From the NCBI GenBank assembly GCA_949285555.1, contig CASDYG010000002.1:62001-126000 (forward strand): a stretch of 64,000 nucleotides of DNA, written 5' to 3'. Positions 1 to 9,023 of the stretch are shown in pieces. Under the pieces are notes generated by a model, which did no database searches, had not been told where the DNA came from, and saw only the letters and a program-made list of their open reading frames with translations. Every line of letters starts with the position of its first letter. Within the stretch, counting starts at the first letter, position 1. A program made the translations under genes and the position numbers. Source of the DNA: an uncultured Eubacteriales bacterium. GTDB taxonomy: Bacteria; Bacillota; Clostridia; Peptostreptococcales; Anaerovoracaceae.

Positions 1-983
1 GCAAATTTTCTTAAAATCAATTGTCCATTTTGAGCAAATTTTATAGCAGATCGTTCACATACATTGTCCACCCCAGTAACGCCCTGTACAAATGAGGATG
101 AGGTGAAGTCCCCTTCTACATCTAATAGCTGACGGCTTGTAGCAATTTTAAATGGTACATTAAGCTCTTTTGCAAGCTCTATAATTCCTGTCTCATCCTT
201 TTTCAAATCAATAGATGCCAGCTGTTTTATAGATAGTGCATCCACCTGTATACTATTTAATGCTTCAAAAAGTACAGCTTTAATTTCATCAAGTGTCCTT
301 CCTCTCCTGCATCCTATTCCTACTGTTAAAATACGTGGAACAAGCCTTAAGGTATGCTCCCATACATCCCCTGTATTATGAATGGAAATATATGCTCCTG
401 CCCTAAATCTACAGGCTACATCATCTAGTACAGGCTCTTCCTTATTGGCATGGAACATTTCAATGCCAGTGGGTGGATTGCCACTCCATGAATACTCACT
501 CAAAATCGCTATTTTTTCACCTTTTAAAAGCCGGGCAGACACTTCTTTAATTTTTTCTATATTGGCAACCTTCATATTCTGAGCTACAGCCCATGTATCA
601 ATGGCAAATACACCATTAATATCTGTAGCTGTTGTAATAATAGGTATAGCACCTATTAACTCAGCAAGCTTCACAGCGAAATCATTGCCACCACCTATAT
701 GGCCTGATAAAACAGGTATAACATACCTACCCAGCTCATCAATAACTATTACCGCAGGGTCCTCATCCTTCGACCTAAGCAGCGGAGCAATAAACCTGGA
801 GCATATGCCTGCAGCTCCAACAAAAATTATAATATCCTGCTTCGAAAATGCTTCTTCCAGTTTTTTACGCTGCCCTTCCTTCGGCAGAAGCTCAACTAGA
901 CTATTAGATTTATTTAAAGCAGTTTCTATTTCCTTAGCTAGATTTCTGCCTTTGTCAGTAAAGGCGAGGATAATACCTTTCAT
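1..983 (-). CDS. cbiG: Cobalt-precorrin-5A hydrolase CbiG, 3' end cut by window edge
   Basis: CbiG opens the delta-lactone of cobalt-precorrin-5A and releases acetaldehyde in the anaerobic (early cobalt insertion) cobalamin pathway. The frame is open from an ATG at 983 to the window edge with no stop, giving about 327 codons, so the C-terminus is missing. I translated it by hand: VGAAGICSRFIAPLL near residue 53 and LSGHIGGGNDFA near residue 90 are CbiG N-terminal motifs, and the C-terminal domain begins around VGIGCRRGRT. The start lies one base after the cbiF stop (TAG-C-ATG), so the two are translationally coupled. Last visible gene of a cbiD-cbiL-cbiF-cbiG run; further cobalamin genes probably continue beyond position 1. 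Confidence 0.9.
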   Translation of the reverse strand, partial: MKGIILAFTDKGRNLAKEIETALNKSNSLVELLPKEGQRKKLEEAFSKQDIIIFVGAAGICSRFIAPLLRSKDEDPAVIVIDELGRYVIPVLSGHIGGGNDFAVKLAELIGAIPIITTATDINGVFAIDTWAVAQNMKVANIEKIKEVSARLLKGEKIAILSEYSWSGNPPTGIEMFHANKEEPVLDDVACRFRAGAYISIHNTGDVWEHTLRLVPRILTVGIGCRRGRTLDEIKAVLFEALNSIQVDALSIKQLASIDLKKDETGIIELAKELNVPFKIATSRQLLDVEGDFTSSSFVQGVTGVDNVCERSAIKFAQNGQLILRKF

Positions 984-984
984 G

Positions 985-1740
985 CTATTTACTAGCCTTT
1001 CTGAATATATGTGTATATGTAGGATCGTAAAGCTTGGATCTATCGTATTCGTCGCCCAAGAATCCTCCTACCATAATTAGAGCCATCTTATTGATACCCT
1101 CTTTTTCAGCAGCTTCACCCAAACCTGCTACAGTTGTTCTGATAACCTTTTCATCTGGCCATGTAGCTTTATATACTATGGCTGCCGGAGAATCTGGTGC
1201 GTATCCACCAGCAATAAGTTTTTCTGAAAGCTTTGCAATCATAGTGCTTGTGAGGAAGATTATCATGGTAGCTTGATGGCTGGCAAGCTTTTCTATATCT
1301 TCCTTTTCTGGCACAGGAGTTCTTCCTGCCATTCTGGTAAGAATAACTGTCTGGCTCACATTTGGTAATGTGTATTCAGCTTTTAATGCAGATGCGGCCC
1401 CTATAAATGAACTTACGCCCGGTACATATTCATACTGCATACCCTTTTCCTCTAATATATCCATTTGCTCTCGTATAGCACCATAGATACATGGGTCACC
1501 TGTATGAAGCCTGACTACAATTTTATCTTCACCATCAAATTTTTCCATTACCTCAATAACCTCTTCCAAGGTCATCTTTGCACTGTCATATACGTGGCAT
1601 CCCTTCTTTGCTGCATTAAGATGCTCTGGATTAACAAGTGATCCGGCATAAATAATAACATCTGCCTTCTTTAACAGAGAAAGTCCTCTTACAGTTATTA
1701 AATCTGCAGCACCAGGTCCTGCACCAATAAAATATATCAT
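985..1740 (-). CDS. cbiF: Cobalt-precorrin-4 C11-methyltransferase CbiF
   Basis: SAM-dependent methylation of C11 of cobalt-precorrin-4 in cytoplasmic corrin synthesis. The 251-residue protein has the tetrapyrrole methylase fold signature GAGPGAADLITV at residues 6-17, YAGSLV at 31-36, HTGDP at 79-83 and PGVSS at 107-111, all in the positions usual for CbiF/CobM, and a normal length. An AAAGGAG ribosome binding site precedes the ATG. It sits 10 bases after cbiL and 1 base before cbiG, in one operon. The YAGSLVN motif separates it from CbiH, CbiL and uroporphyrinogen methylases. Confidence 0.95.
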   Translation of the reverse strand: MIYFIGAGPGAADLITVRGLSLLKKADVIIYAGSLVNPEHLNAAKKGCHVYDSAKMTLEEVIEVMEKFDGEDKIVVRLHTGDPCIYGAIREQMDILEEKGMQYEYVPGVSSFIGAASALKAEYTLPNVSQTVILTRMAGRTPVPEKEDIEKLASHQATMIIFLTSTMIAKLSEKLIAGGYAPDSPAAIVYKATWPDEKVIRTTVAGLGEAAEKEGINKMALIMVGGFLGDEYDRSKLYDPTYTHIFRKASK

Positions 1741-1750
1741 ATTTGCTCCT

Positions 1751-2428
1751 TTACTTTTCGTCTTTTAGATAAACTAAGGAAAAATATCCTGTGTCTTCCT
1801 TTATTTCTGAGAAATCTTTAAAAATTCTTTGATTTTTCATAGTTGCGTTTTCCACAAGCATTGCATTGCTATCCCTAAATGCTTCTATAACCTTGCCTAT
1901 GGTTTTCCCTGATTTCATAAGAACCTTAGTTCCAGGTAAGCTTTCAAGCTGCTTAAGGTCCGTAAATGTTGCAGGTACTATATGAAGCATCTCATCCTTC
2001 TCACATAATGTAATATTCAGGGCTGCAGCACCGGCACAAAAAGATGTTATGCCAGGAATAACCTCTGTAAAATGTCCGTCATCAGTCAGAAACTTATGTA
2101 CATACATGACTGTACTATATACTGTAGGATCACCCAAAGTCAGAAATGCCACATTCCTTCCTTCGTCTAAAAGGCTGCCGATAGTATCTGCAGCCTTACG
2201 ATGAAATTCTCTTAATTTTTCTCCATCTTTTATCATAGGCATATCAAGATGCAAAAGCTCTTGATCTGTAATATATGGCTTTCCAATATCTAAAGCCATG
2301 TTGTTCTTGCCACCACTTACAGGTAGGGCAATTACATCGCACTTTTCTATTGTATTAATAGCTTTTAAACTAATCAAATCAGGATCACCAGGACCCACAC
2401 CTACAGCATAAAATTTTCCTTTAATCAT
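1751..2428 (-). CDS. cbiL: Cobalt-precorrin-2 C20-methyltransferase CbiL
   Basis: Adds the C20 methyl group to cobalt-precorrin-2 using SAM, the first committed corrin methylation. The 225-residue protein has the SUMT-family glycine loop GVGPGDPDL at residues 10-18 and the second motif FLTLGDPTVYS near residues 95-105, characteristic of CbiL/CobI. A GAAGGA ribosome binding site precedes the ATG, and only 4 bases separate it from the cbiD stop. In many Clostridia cbiE/cbiT lie between cbiD and cbiL; here they do not. Confidence 0.93.
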   Translation of the reverse strand: MIKGKFYAVGVGPGDPDLISLKAINTIEKCDVIALPVSGGKNNMALDIGKPYITDQELLHLDMPMIKDGEKLREFHRKAADTIGSLLDEGRNVAFLTLGDPTVYSTVMYVHKFLTDDGHFTEVIPGITSFCAGAAALNITLCEKDEMLHIVPATFTDLKQLESLPGTKVLMKSGKTIGKVIEAFRDSNAMLVENATMKNQRIFKDFSEIKEDTGYFSLVYLKDEK

Positions 2429-2432
2429 TTTA

Positions 2433-3590
2433 TTATCCTTCTTTTAATTCATCTACCAAGCTGTCAAAGCCTTGACTTTTAAATATATGCCTTCTCTGTG
2501 TAGTAAACATACAAAACTCTATTTGCTCACATCCTTCTTTTAGTCTAAATTCCAGGTGATACTTTATTTTCTCTATGATACTTTTTTTAACATCTTCGTA
2601 ATACGGCATCTCATATAGTAAATCAAGAGCCTGATCAGTAGTTACACATGAGAGAAGCTGTTTTATTATCTCTGCATTAGCTCCAAATAAAGCAGCGTGA
2701 GCTGCAATTATCTCCATTCTTGCATCCCCATATGATGAATGAGTATTCATGATGCCCGCAGCCAGCTTTATTATTTTACCCGTATGTCCAACAAGTAAAA
2801 GCTTTTTTATACCTTTATAAGAACAGTAATCTAAGGATTCTCCAATATAGTTGGACGTTTTTACACTATCCTCCAGATCTAAACCTAGTTCATCCTTACA
2901 GTACTCCTGCCCATAATTTCCCGGAGATAAGATTATTATATTCTTACCTAAGGAAATTAATCTTTCAATATCCAGGTGAATTGTGGCAATTAGTGCCTTT
3001 TCGCTCATTGGCTCAACCAGACCACTAGTTCCTAGTATGGATATGCCTCCTTGTATTCCCAGTCTAGGATTATAAGTTCTCTTTGCAAGTTCAAGTCCTT
3101 TAGGTACAGAAATTTCAACCTCTATTGTACCTTTAAAACCTTGCTTTGAAGCAATCATAGTAACATTTTCACGTATCATTTTTAACGGTACAGGATTGAT
3201 AGCCCATTCACCCTTAGGTCTTCTCATACCGTCTGTAGTAACCCTACCTACTCCAACTCCACCTTTTATTACTACTTTAATAGCTTCTTCCCCTTTAGAG
3301 TGATTTCTATCCAAAATTTTCACTTTGGCATATATATAAGCTCCATGAGTAACATCGGGATCATCACCTGCGTCCTTTTGTACTGCTCCCATAACATAGT
3401 TATCTCCAAATACTACATCCTCTATGGTAAGCTTTAGATCATCTCCTTTTGGAAGCTTGATGGTTGCATCAAATACTCTCTCTTTTGTAAGAAGCATATG
3501 GGTGCAGGCAGCAGCTGCTGCAGTAGCACAGCTCCCAGTCGTATAGCCCACCTTCATTTTTTTACCCTGCTTAATCATGTAAGCATCCAT
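2433..3590 (-). CDS. cbiD: Cobalt-precorrin-5B C1-methyltransferase CbiD
   Basis: CbiD methylates C1 of the corrin ring in the anaerobic cobalamin pathway and is specific to that route. The protein has the family hallmark YTTGSCATAAA at residues 16-26, GGVGVGRVTTDG near residue 109 and a glycine-rich GISILGTSG. Length, 385 residues, is slightly above usual. The start is uncertain: the first ATG (3590) lies 3 bases after the miaB stop and has a weak ribosome binding site; ATGs at 3578 and 3557 (the latter preceded by GCAGGG) are alternatives. No cobalamin riboswitch fits in the gap in front, so expression probably depends on miaB read-through. Confidence 0.93.
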   Translation of the reverse strand: MDAYMIKQGKKMKVGYTTGSCATAAAAACTHMLLTKERVFDATIKLPKGDDLKLTIEDVVFGDNYVMGAVQKDAGDDPDVTHGAYIYAKVKILDRNHSKGEEAIKVVIKGGVGVGRVTTDGMRRPKGEWAINPVPLKMIRENVTMIASKQGFKGTIEVEISVPKGLELAKRTYNPRLGIQGGISILGTSGLVEPMSEKALIATIHLDIERLISLGKNIIILSPGNYGQEYCKDELGLDLEDSVKTSNYIGESLDYCSYKGIKKLLLVGHTGKIIKLAAGIMNTHSSYGDARMEIIAAHAALFGANAEIIKQLLSCVTTDQALDLLYEMPYYEDVKKSIIEKIKYHLEFRLKEGCEQIEFCMFTTQRRHIFKSQGFDSLVDELKEG

Positions 3591-3593
3591 AAG

Positions 3594-4976
3594 CTAAACC
3601 AATTTTCCTTCCAGACTAAAGGTTTTACCTTCAGTGATAATAACTTCTGCTTCTATTCCCGATAAATTTCTGCCACTTTCCACATTTACAAGCTTAAACC
3701 CGTCAGTTCTCCCTGAGTAGCTTGTAGATTTTTTCTTGCTTTTACTATCAAAAAGCACCTTTAATGTCTTTCCTACATATGTTTTATTTTTCTTCTCGCT
3801 GATTTCATTGACAAGCTTGACCAGTCTTTCAAAACGCTCATGCTTCACTGTTTCAGGGATTTGCTCCTCAAATTTTTCCGCCGGAGTTCCCTTTCTGATT
3901 GAATATAAAAAAGTAAAGGCAGAATCATATTCAACCTCCTGTATAAGATCGAGCGTATCCTGAAAATCCTCCTCCGTCTCACCAGGAAATCCAACAATTA
4001 TATCAGTTGATATAGTAATATCTGGAACTGCTTCTTTTAGCTTTCTTATTTTTTCCAGATAGTCCTCTCTTGTATATCTCCTGTTCATTTTTTTGAGGAC
4101 TCTGTTGCTGCCACTTTGAACAGGAAGATGTATATATTTGCAAAGCTTCGAGCATGTTTTAAATGTATCTATGAGCTCCTGGGATATATCTTTAGGATGT
4201 GATGTCATAAAACGAATGCGGCTTATTCCATCAATTTTTGCTATCTCGTTTATTAGCTGGGCAAATGTTATGGGCTTACCATTAGAATCTATACCCTTGT
4301 ATGAGTTTACATTTTGGCCAAGGAGCATAACCTCTTTTACACCATCATTGGCAAGCTTTCTGATTTCTCTGATGATCTCATAGGAAGCCCGGCTTTTTTC
4401 ACGTCCTCTTGTATATGGTACAATGCAATACGTACAGAAGTTATTACAACCATACATTATATTTACTAACGCCTTATGCTTGAAAAGTCTGTCTGCTGGA
4501 AGTCCCTCTACAATTTCTTCGGACTGAGAGATGATTTCCATTTGTCTTTCCTTGGCTTGATATGCCATATCTATAAGCTGAGGCGCCCTGTGTAGATTAT
4601 GTGTACCTACGACTACATCTACCCATGGATAGCTGGACTTTAATTTATCTATGATGCTCTGTTGCTGCATCATGCATCCACATACACATACTAAAAATTC
4701 ATCCTTTTGTTCTTTAAGCTTCTTGAGCTGACCCAGGTAACCAAAAAAACGATTGTCCGCATTTTCTCTAACGCTACATGTATTTACAATCTCAATATCA
4801 CTAGCTTCCCTAGTTTCACTTTTTTCATATCCTCTTTGAAGGAGCAGTCCCATAAGAATTTCTGAATCATGCTCGTTCATCTGACATCCAAAGGTGGTAA
4901 TATGTGCCCTGGGAGCTCGTCCATGCGTTTCATTAAATTCCTTTACAAATGTATTATTTTCAAGTATATTTTCCAA
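3594..4976 (-). CDS. miaB: tRNA-2-methylthio-N6-isopentenyladenosine37 synthase MiaB
   Basis: Radical-SAM methylthiotransferase acting on i6A37 of tRNAs that read UNN codons. The N-terminal UPF0004 domain has the three iron-sulfur cysteines at residues 31, 67 and 101; the radical-SAM motif CNNFCTYC supplies Cys177, Cys181 and Cys184; a TRAM domain occupies roughly residues 395-460. The YGCNNFCTYCIVPYTRGRE context is typical of MiaB and not of RimO or MtaB. Translation appears to start at TTG (4976), preceded by GGAG with a 6-base spacer; no in-frame ATG lies nearby. It is followed after 3 bases by cbiD, an unusual partner for miaB. Confidence 0.94.
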   Translation of the reverse strand: MENILENNTFVKEFNETHGRAPRAHITTFGCQMNEHDSEILMGLLLQRGYEKSETREASDIEIVNTCSVRENADNRFFGYLGQLKKLKEQKDEFLVCVCGCMMQQQSIIDKLKSSYPWVDVVVGTHNLHRAPQLIDMAYQAKERQMEIISQSEEIVEGLPADRLFKHKALVNIMYGCNNFCTYCIVPYTRGREKSRASYEIIREIRKLANDGVKEVMLLGQNVNSYKGIDSNGKPITFAQLINEIAKIDGISRIRFMTSHPKDISQELIDTFKTCSKLCKYIHLPVQSGSNRVLKKMNRRYTREDYLEKIRKLKEAVPDITISTDIIVGFPGETEEDFQDTLDLIQEVEYDSAFTFLYSIRKGTPAEKFEEQIPETVKHERFERLVKLVNEISEKKNKTYVGKTLKVLFDSKSKKKSTSYSGRTDGFKLVNVESGRNLSGIEAEVIITEGKTFSLEGKLV

Positions 4977-5036
4977 AATCTACTCCAAATGATTTATTTT
5001 AATTAAATTGATTCACTGAAAAGACATTACCTATAA

Positions 5037-6053
5037 TCAGAAATTTTCAGATCTTCCTTCTCGCTCCATGAGTAAATCCACTGCATCATCTGCCTTGATT
5101 TCATCCTTGAGGATTCCATGAATGACATTGTTTATAGGCATTTCTACATCTAATTTTTTAGATAACAGATAGGCAGCTTCACATGTTGAAACACCTTCTA
5201 CCACCATTCCAACTTTTTTGATGGCGATACTAGGCGCATATCCCTGTCCCAGCAGCAATCCACAGTTCCTATTTCTTGAATGCTTGCTTGTACATGTAAC
5301 AATAAGATCTCCCATTCCGCCAAGCCCATAGAAAGTCTCTATTTTAGCTCCCATTGTAATGCCTAGCCTACAAATTTCACTAAGGCCTCTGGTCATTAAT
5401 GCTGCCTTAGTATTATCACCAAAACCAAGGCCATCACAAATACCAGCTCCAAGAGCAATTATATTTTTAAGTGCTCCTCCAAGCTCAAGGCCTACAAGAT
5501 CGTCATTTGTATAAACTCGGAACCTGCTACTCATAAATACATTTTGAACAGCACTAGCTGTTTCTGTGTTCCAAGCTGCGCACGATACAGTTGTAGGCAT
5601 TAAAATGGCTACTTCTTCCGCATGAGAAGGTCCAGAAAGTACAGCAAAATTACAATCCCCACGATCTGCCAGTTTCATTTCTTCACGTGCCACCTCACTT
5701 AAAACCTTAAGTGATGATGTTTCTATTCCTTTTGCCGTATTTACTATAATAGCATCTCGTTTAACATTTTGTATCACCTGCTTAAACACATGCCCGAAGC
5801 TTTGAGCAGGTACAGAAAAAACAATTATATCCCTGTCAGATGCGGCCTTTATCAAATCACATGTAAAATTCAGCTCTTTAGGTAATTGAACATTCGGAAG
5901 ATATCTGCGATTCTTTCCGTTAAGCTTCATATCCTCAACATGTTCTGCTGCTCTGCTGTATAGGGTAACATCATGACCGTTATTAGTTAATACCATTGCC
6001 AATGCAGTACCCCAACTGCCTGCTCCTATTACGCTTATTCGCTTTCTATTCAT
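5037..6053 (-). CDS. gpsA: Glycerol-3-phosphate dehydrogenase [NAD(P)+] GpsA
   Basis: Reduces dihydroxyacetone phosphate to sn-glycerol-3-phosphate, the backbone for phospholipids. The N-terminal Rossmann motif VIGAGSWGTALA is at residues 9-20, and the family motifs NTAKGIE, LSGPSHAEEV and the substrate-binding KNIIALGAGICDGLGFGDNTKAA are all present. The length of 338 residues is normal. It lies between plsY and miaB, and pairs functionally with plsY and plsX in this run, which use its product and acyl-phosphate to make lysophosphatidic acid. Confidence 0.96.
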   Translation of the reverse strand: MNRKRISVIGAGSWGTALAMVLTNNGHDVTLYSRAAEHVEDMKLNGKNRRYLPNVQLPKELNFTCDLIKAASDRDIIVFSVPAQSFGHVFKQVIQNVKRDAIIVNTAKGIETSSLKVLSEVAREEMKLADRGDCNFAVLSGPSHAEEVAILMPTTVSCAAWNTETASAVQNVFMSSRFRVYTNDDLVGLELGGALKNIIALGAGICDGLGFGDNTKAALMTRGLSEICRLGITMGAKIETFYGLGGMGDLIVTCTSKHSRNRNCGLLLGQGYAPSIAIKKVGMVVEGVSTCEAAYLLSKKLDVEMPINNVIHGILKDEIKADDAVDLLMEREGRSENF

Positions 6054-6107
6054 ATATACCCCAATTTGTAAATATTAATAATTTACTTTTAATTATACAA
6101 AGTGACA

Positions 6108-6704
6108 TTAATGTTTTTTTCTTCCCAGTACAAGTTTATTTTCACATCCTTGCTTAATTCTTGCCAAATTGCTCCTATGTCTGACTATTACTATCATACT
6201 TATTGCAAGAGCATAGAAAAATCCCGCAGGTGCCAATAGAGCTACTGTCGGTGGAAATACACAGGCAGCTACTACCGAACCCAGGGATACCATCCTGCTT
6301 ATCAAAATAGTAATAATGCCAAATGCAAGGCAGATAAGGCCTATATGAGGGGATAATGTCAATATAACACCCAGGGCTGTAGCCACTCCTTTTCCGCCTT
6401 TAAAATTATAATAAAGTGGAAAACAGTGTCCTAAAATTACGGAAAGACCAACTAAGTACATCTCTCCCTCCCCAATCTCAAGAACATATTTCGCAAAAAG
6501 CAGGACCACTACCCCTTTTAAAATATCGCATATGAGCGTAATAATTGCCTGCTTTTTACCAAGTACTCTGAGTGTATTTGTAGAACCTGGATTTCCACTT
6601 CCCGCTTTTCTTATGTCTACTCCGTGAAGCTTTCCGAGAATAGAGGCAGGCGATATGGAGCCCACAAGATAGGCTAAAATAACACTTATAATAATACCGC
6701 TCAT
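6108..6704 (-). CDS. plsY: Glycerol-3-phosphate acyltransferase PlsY
   Basis: Integral membrane enzyme that moves the acyl group from acyl-phosphate (made by PlsX) to glycerol-3-phosphate. The three conserved cytoplasmic motifs are visible: SGNPGSTNTLR near residues 36-46, GHCFPLYYNFKGGKGVAT near 91-108, and a C-terminal MIVIVRHRSNLARI. Five hydrophobic segments fit the family topology, and the length of 198 residues is normal. Its start codon overlaps the der stop by one base (TAATG) and it has an AGAAGGAGA ribosome binding site. Confidence 0.96.
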   Translation of the reverse strand: MSGIIISVILAYLVGSISPASILGKLHGVDIRKAGSGNPGSTNTLRVLGKKQAIITLICDILKGVVVLLFAKYVLEIGEGEMYLVGLSVILGHCFPLYYNFKGGKGVATALGVILTLSPHIGLICLAFGIITILISRMVSLGSVVAACVFPPTVALLAPAGFFYALAISMIVIVRHRSNLARIKQGCENKLVLGRKKH

Positions 6705-8032
6705 TATAGTATCTCCTTCTCATTTTTTTCTCTGAAGACAAACTTTATTGAAGTTCCTTCAAAGCCGAAGGAAGATCTAATCTGATTTTCCAGATATCTA
6801 TTATAGGAAAAATGTACCAGCTTTCTCTGATTTATCTGAAATGAGAAAAGTGGTGGCTTTATGCCTACCTGACTTACATAATAAATTTTTAGTCTCTTAC
6901 CTTTGTCTGAAGGAGGCATCTTCATCATGGTGGCATCAGCAATAAGTGCATTTAATCTTCCTGTTGATACCCTCATTGCCCTGTTTTCAGATACAAGCTT
7001 TGCTGTTTCCATCACTTTTTCAAGTCTTTGCCCTGTAAGTGCCGATATAAATATTATGGGAGCATAGCTGGCAAACTGCATTGCAGCTTTAATGGAATTT
7101 TCATATTTTTTCATGGTTCCTGTTTCTTTCTCAACAAGATCCCATTTATTTACAACTATCACTAGACCTTTTCCGGCTTCATGAGCCAGGCCTGCAATTT
7201 TTTTATCCTGCTCTGTAAGACCTTCCTGTCCATCTATAAGAAGAAGGCATACATCTGACCTTTCGATAGCTGCCACAGCACGTATTACACTGTATTTTTC
7301 CAGATTTTCATTAATTTTACTTTGTCTTCTGATACCGGCGGTATCTATGAGATTATACCTTTCTCCGTTCCATGTAAAAGGAGTATCAATAGAATCTCTA
7401 GTAGTTCCTGCAATATCTGAAACGATTACTCTCTTTTCATTTAATAGCGCATTGACAAGAGAGGATTTGCCCACATTAGGTTTTCCAATGAGTGCAATGG
7501 AGCAAAGCTCCTCATCTGCCACTACTTCATCCATATTAAAACCATCCAATATCTCGTCTAAAACATCTCCCAGGTTTAACATGTTGGCCGCAGATATGGG
7601 CATGGGAGCGCCGATACCAAGCTCATAGAAATCATAGAGATTTTCTTGCATGCCTTTCATGCTATCCATTTTGTTTACAATTAAAATTACTTTTTTTCCA
7701 GTTCTCCTAAGAAGATTTGCGACCTCACGATCGGCATGAGTGAGTCCTTCCTTTCCATCAACAACAAAGACTATAACATCAGCCATATCCATGGCTATTT
7801 CAGCCTGTTCCCGCATTTGAGATAAAATTACATCTTGGGAGGAAGGCTCTATACCACCTGTATCAATGATTGCAAAATCCACCCCTCTCCAGCTGGATTC
7901 TCCATAAATCCTGTCTCTTGTAACACCGGGGGTATCCTCAACTATTGCCAGCCTTTTTCCAACAAGACGATTAAAAAATGTTGATTTACCAACATTTGGC
8001 CTTCCAACAATGGCAACTAATGGCTTACTCAT
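6704..8032 (-). CDS. der: Ribosome assembly GTPase Der (EngA)
   Basis: Double Era-like GTPase needed for 50S subunit maturation. The first P-loop GRPNVGKS is at residues 10-17 with DTGGI downstream and NKMD as G4; the second P-loop GKPNVGKS is near residue 183, with DTAGIRR and NKWD; the C-terminal KH-like domain follows, ending with basic and acidic residues. The length of 442 residues is normal. It overlaps ftsY by 8 bases upstream and touches plsY downstream, so the three are co-translated. Confidence 0.97.
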   Translation of the reverse strand: MSKPLVAIVGRPNVGKSTFFNRLVGKRLAIVEDTPGVTRDRIYGESSWRGVDFAIIDTGGIEPSSQDVILSQMREQAEIAMDMADVIVFVVDGKEGLTHADREVANLLRRTGKKVILIVNKMDSMKGMQENLYDFYELGIGAPMPISAANMLNLGDVLDEILDGFNMDEVVADEELCSIALIGKPNVGKSSLVNALLNEKRVIVSDIAGTTRDSIDTPFTWNGERYNLIDTAGIRRQSKINENLEKYSVIRAVAAIERSDVCLLLIDGQEGLTEQDKKIAGLAHEAGKGLVIVVNKWDLVEKETGTMKKYENSIKAAMQFASYAPIIFISALTGQRLEKVMETAKLVSENRAMRVSTGRLNALIADATMMKMPPSDKGKRLKIYYVSQVGIKPPLFSFQINQRKLVHFSYNRYLENQIRSSFGFEGTSIKFVFREKNEKEIL

Positions 8033-8924
8033 CCACTACCCCCTCTGCAAATTTTTTATTATCAAACACCTTTAAATCTTCTAGCTTTTCACCAACTCCA
8101 ATGAATTTGATTGGAATATCATATTCGTCCATAATCGTTATAGCGATTCCTCCCTTAGCAGTTCCGTCCAGCTTAGTTAGTATGATTCCTGACAAATCTG
8201 TCGCAGCATTAAATTCCTCAGCCTGAGAAATGGCATTTTTTCCAGTTGTAGCATCAAGAACAAGAAGTGTTTCCTTAGAGGCTTCCGGATACCTGTTATC
8301 TACTATCCTCTTCATCTTCTCAAGCTCGCTCATCAGATTCTTTTTAGTTTGAAGTCTACCTGCCGTATCACAAATGAGCACATCAATATTTCTTGCCTTT
8401 GCAGCTGTAATTGCATCATATATTACAGCAGATGGATCGGCTCCCTCGTCGTGGCTTACAGTAGATACGCCAATTCTATCTGCCCATATTTTTAACTGAT
8501 CGGCTGCTGCAGCCCTAAATGTATCTGCTGCCGCAAGAAGTACTGTCCTTCCTTGATTATTATAATATGCAGCGAGCTTTGCAATAGATGTAGTCTTACC
8601 TCCACCATTTATACCTACTACAAGTATTACTAGTGGAAAATTTTCACTCATTTTACTTCTATCACCTTTATCTATAAGCTTTTTTATCACATTCACTAAG
8701 AGCGGCTTTACATACTGGGGATTGTAAATTTTCTTTTCATCTATTTCTTTTTTCAGACCATCCATTATTGCCATCGTTGTATCCATGCCAACATCAGACG
8801 TAATAAGTATTTCCTCAAGCTCCTCAAAAAGTTCCTCATCTATTGTAGGTCTTGCCATAATAGCATCCCCAATTCTTTTTGAAAGCTGTCCAAAAAAGCC
8901 TTTTTTAGTGTCAAATAAACCCAT
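8025..8924 (-). CDS. ftsY: Signal recognition particle receptor FtsY
   Basis: SRP receptor GTPase that docks ribosome-nascent chain complexes at the membrane. It has the NG domain only: helical N domain at residues 1-95, P-loop GINGGGKTT near residue 104 (a Gly where many homologues have GNGVGKTT), DTAGRLQTKKNLM, TKLDGTAKGG and GVGEKLEDL near the C-terminus. The long acidic A domain of proteobacterial FtsY is absent, as is usual in Firmicutes; the length is 299 residues. It lies directly downstream of smc, the conserved smc-ftsY order. Confidence 0.96.
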   Translation of the reverse strand: MGLFDTKKGFFGQLSKRIGDAIMARPTIDEELFEELEEILITSDVGMDTTMAIMDGLKKEIDEKKIYNPQYVKPLLVNVIKKLIDKGDRSKMSENFPLVILVVGINGGGKTTSIAKLAAYYNNQGRTVLLAAADTFRAAAADQLKIWADRIGVSTVSHDEGADPSAVIYDAITAAKARNIDVLICDTAGRLQTKKNLMSELEKMKRIVDNRYPEASKETLLVLDATTGKNAISQAEEFNAATDLSGIILTKLDGTAKGGIAITIMDEYDIPIKFIGVGEKLEDLKVFDNKKFAEGVVDE

Positions 8925-9023
8925 TTTTACTCCTATTTAATACTTCTAACCTAGCCTATATTTCATAATTACATAAAATGGCGTCTTGTTTTAATTTCAA
9001 TGACAAGGACTACTATTTATCCA

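Noticed and set aside
601..1080. Plus-strand open frame of 159 codons and many similar ones opposite coding genes (for example 32698-33228, 57565-58368, 11779-12135)
   Set aside because: They lie antisense to confidently identified genes, have biased Ser/Ile/Leu composition, no ribosome binding site and no family motif.
6556..6741. Minus-strand 61-codon frame overlapping plsY and der
   Set aside because: It is out of frame with both, has no homology I recognise, and reads as a shadow; same for 27121-27303, 51648-51860 and 63115-63351.
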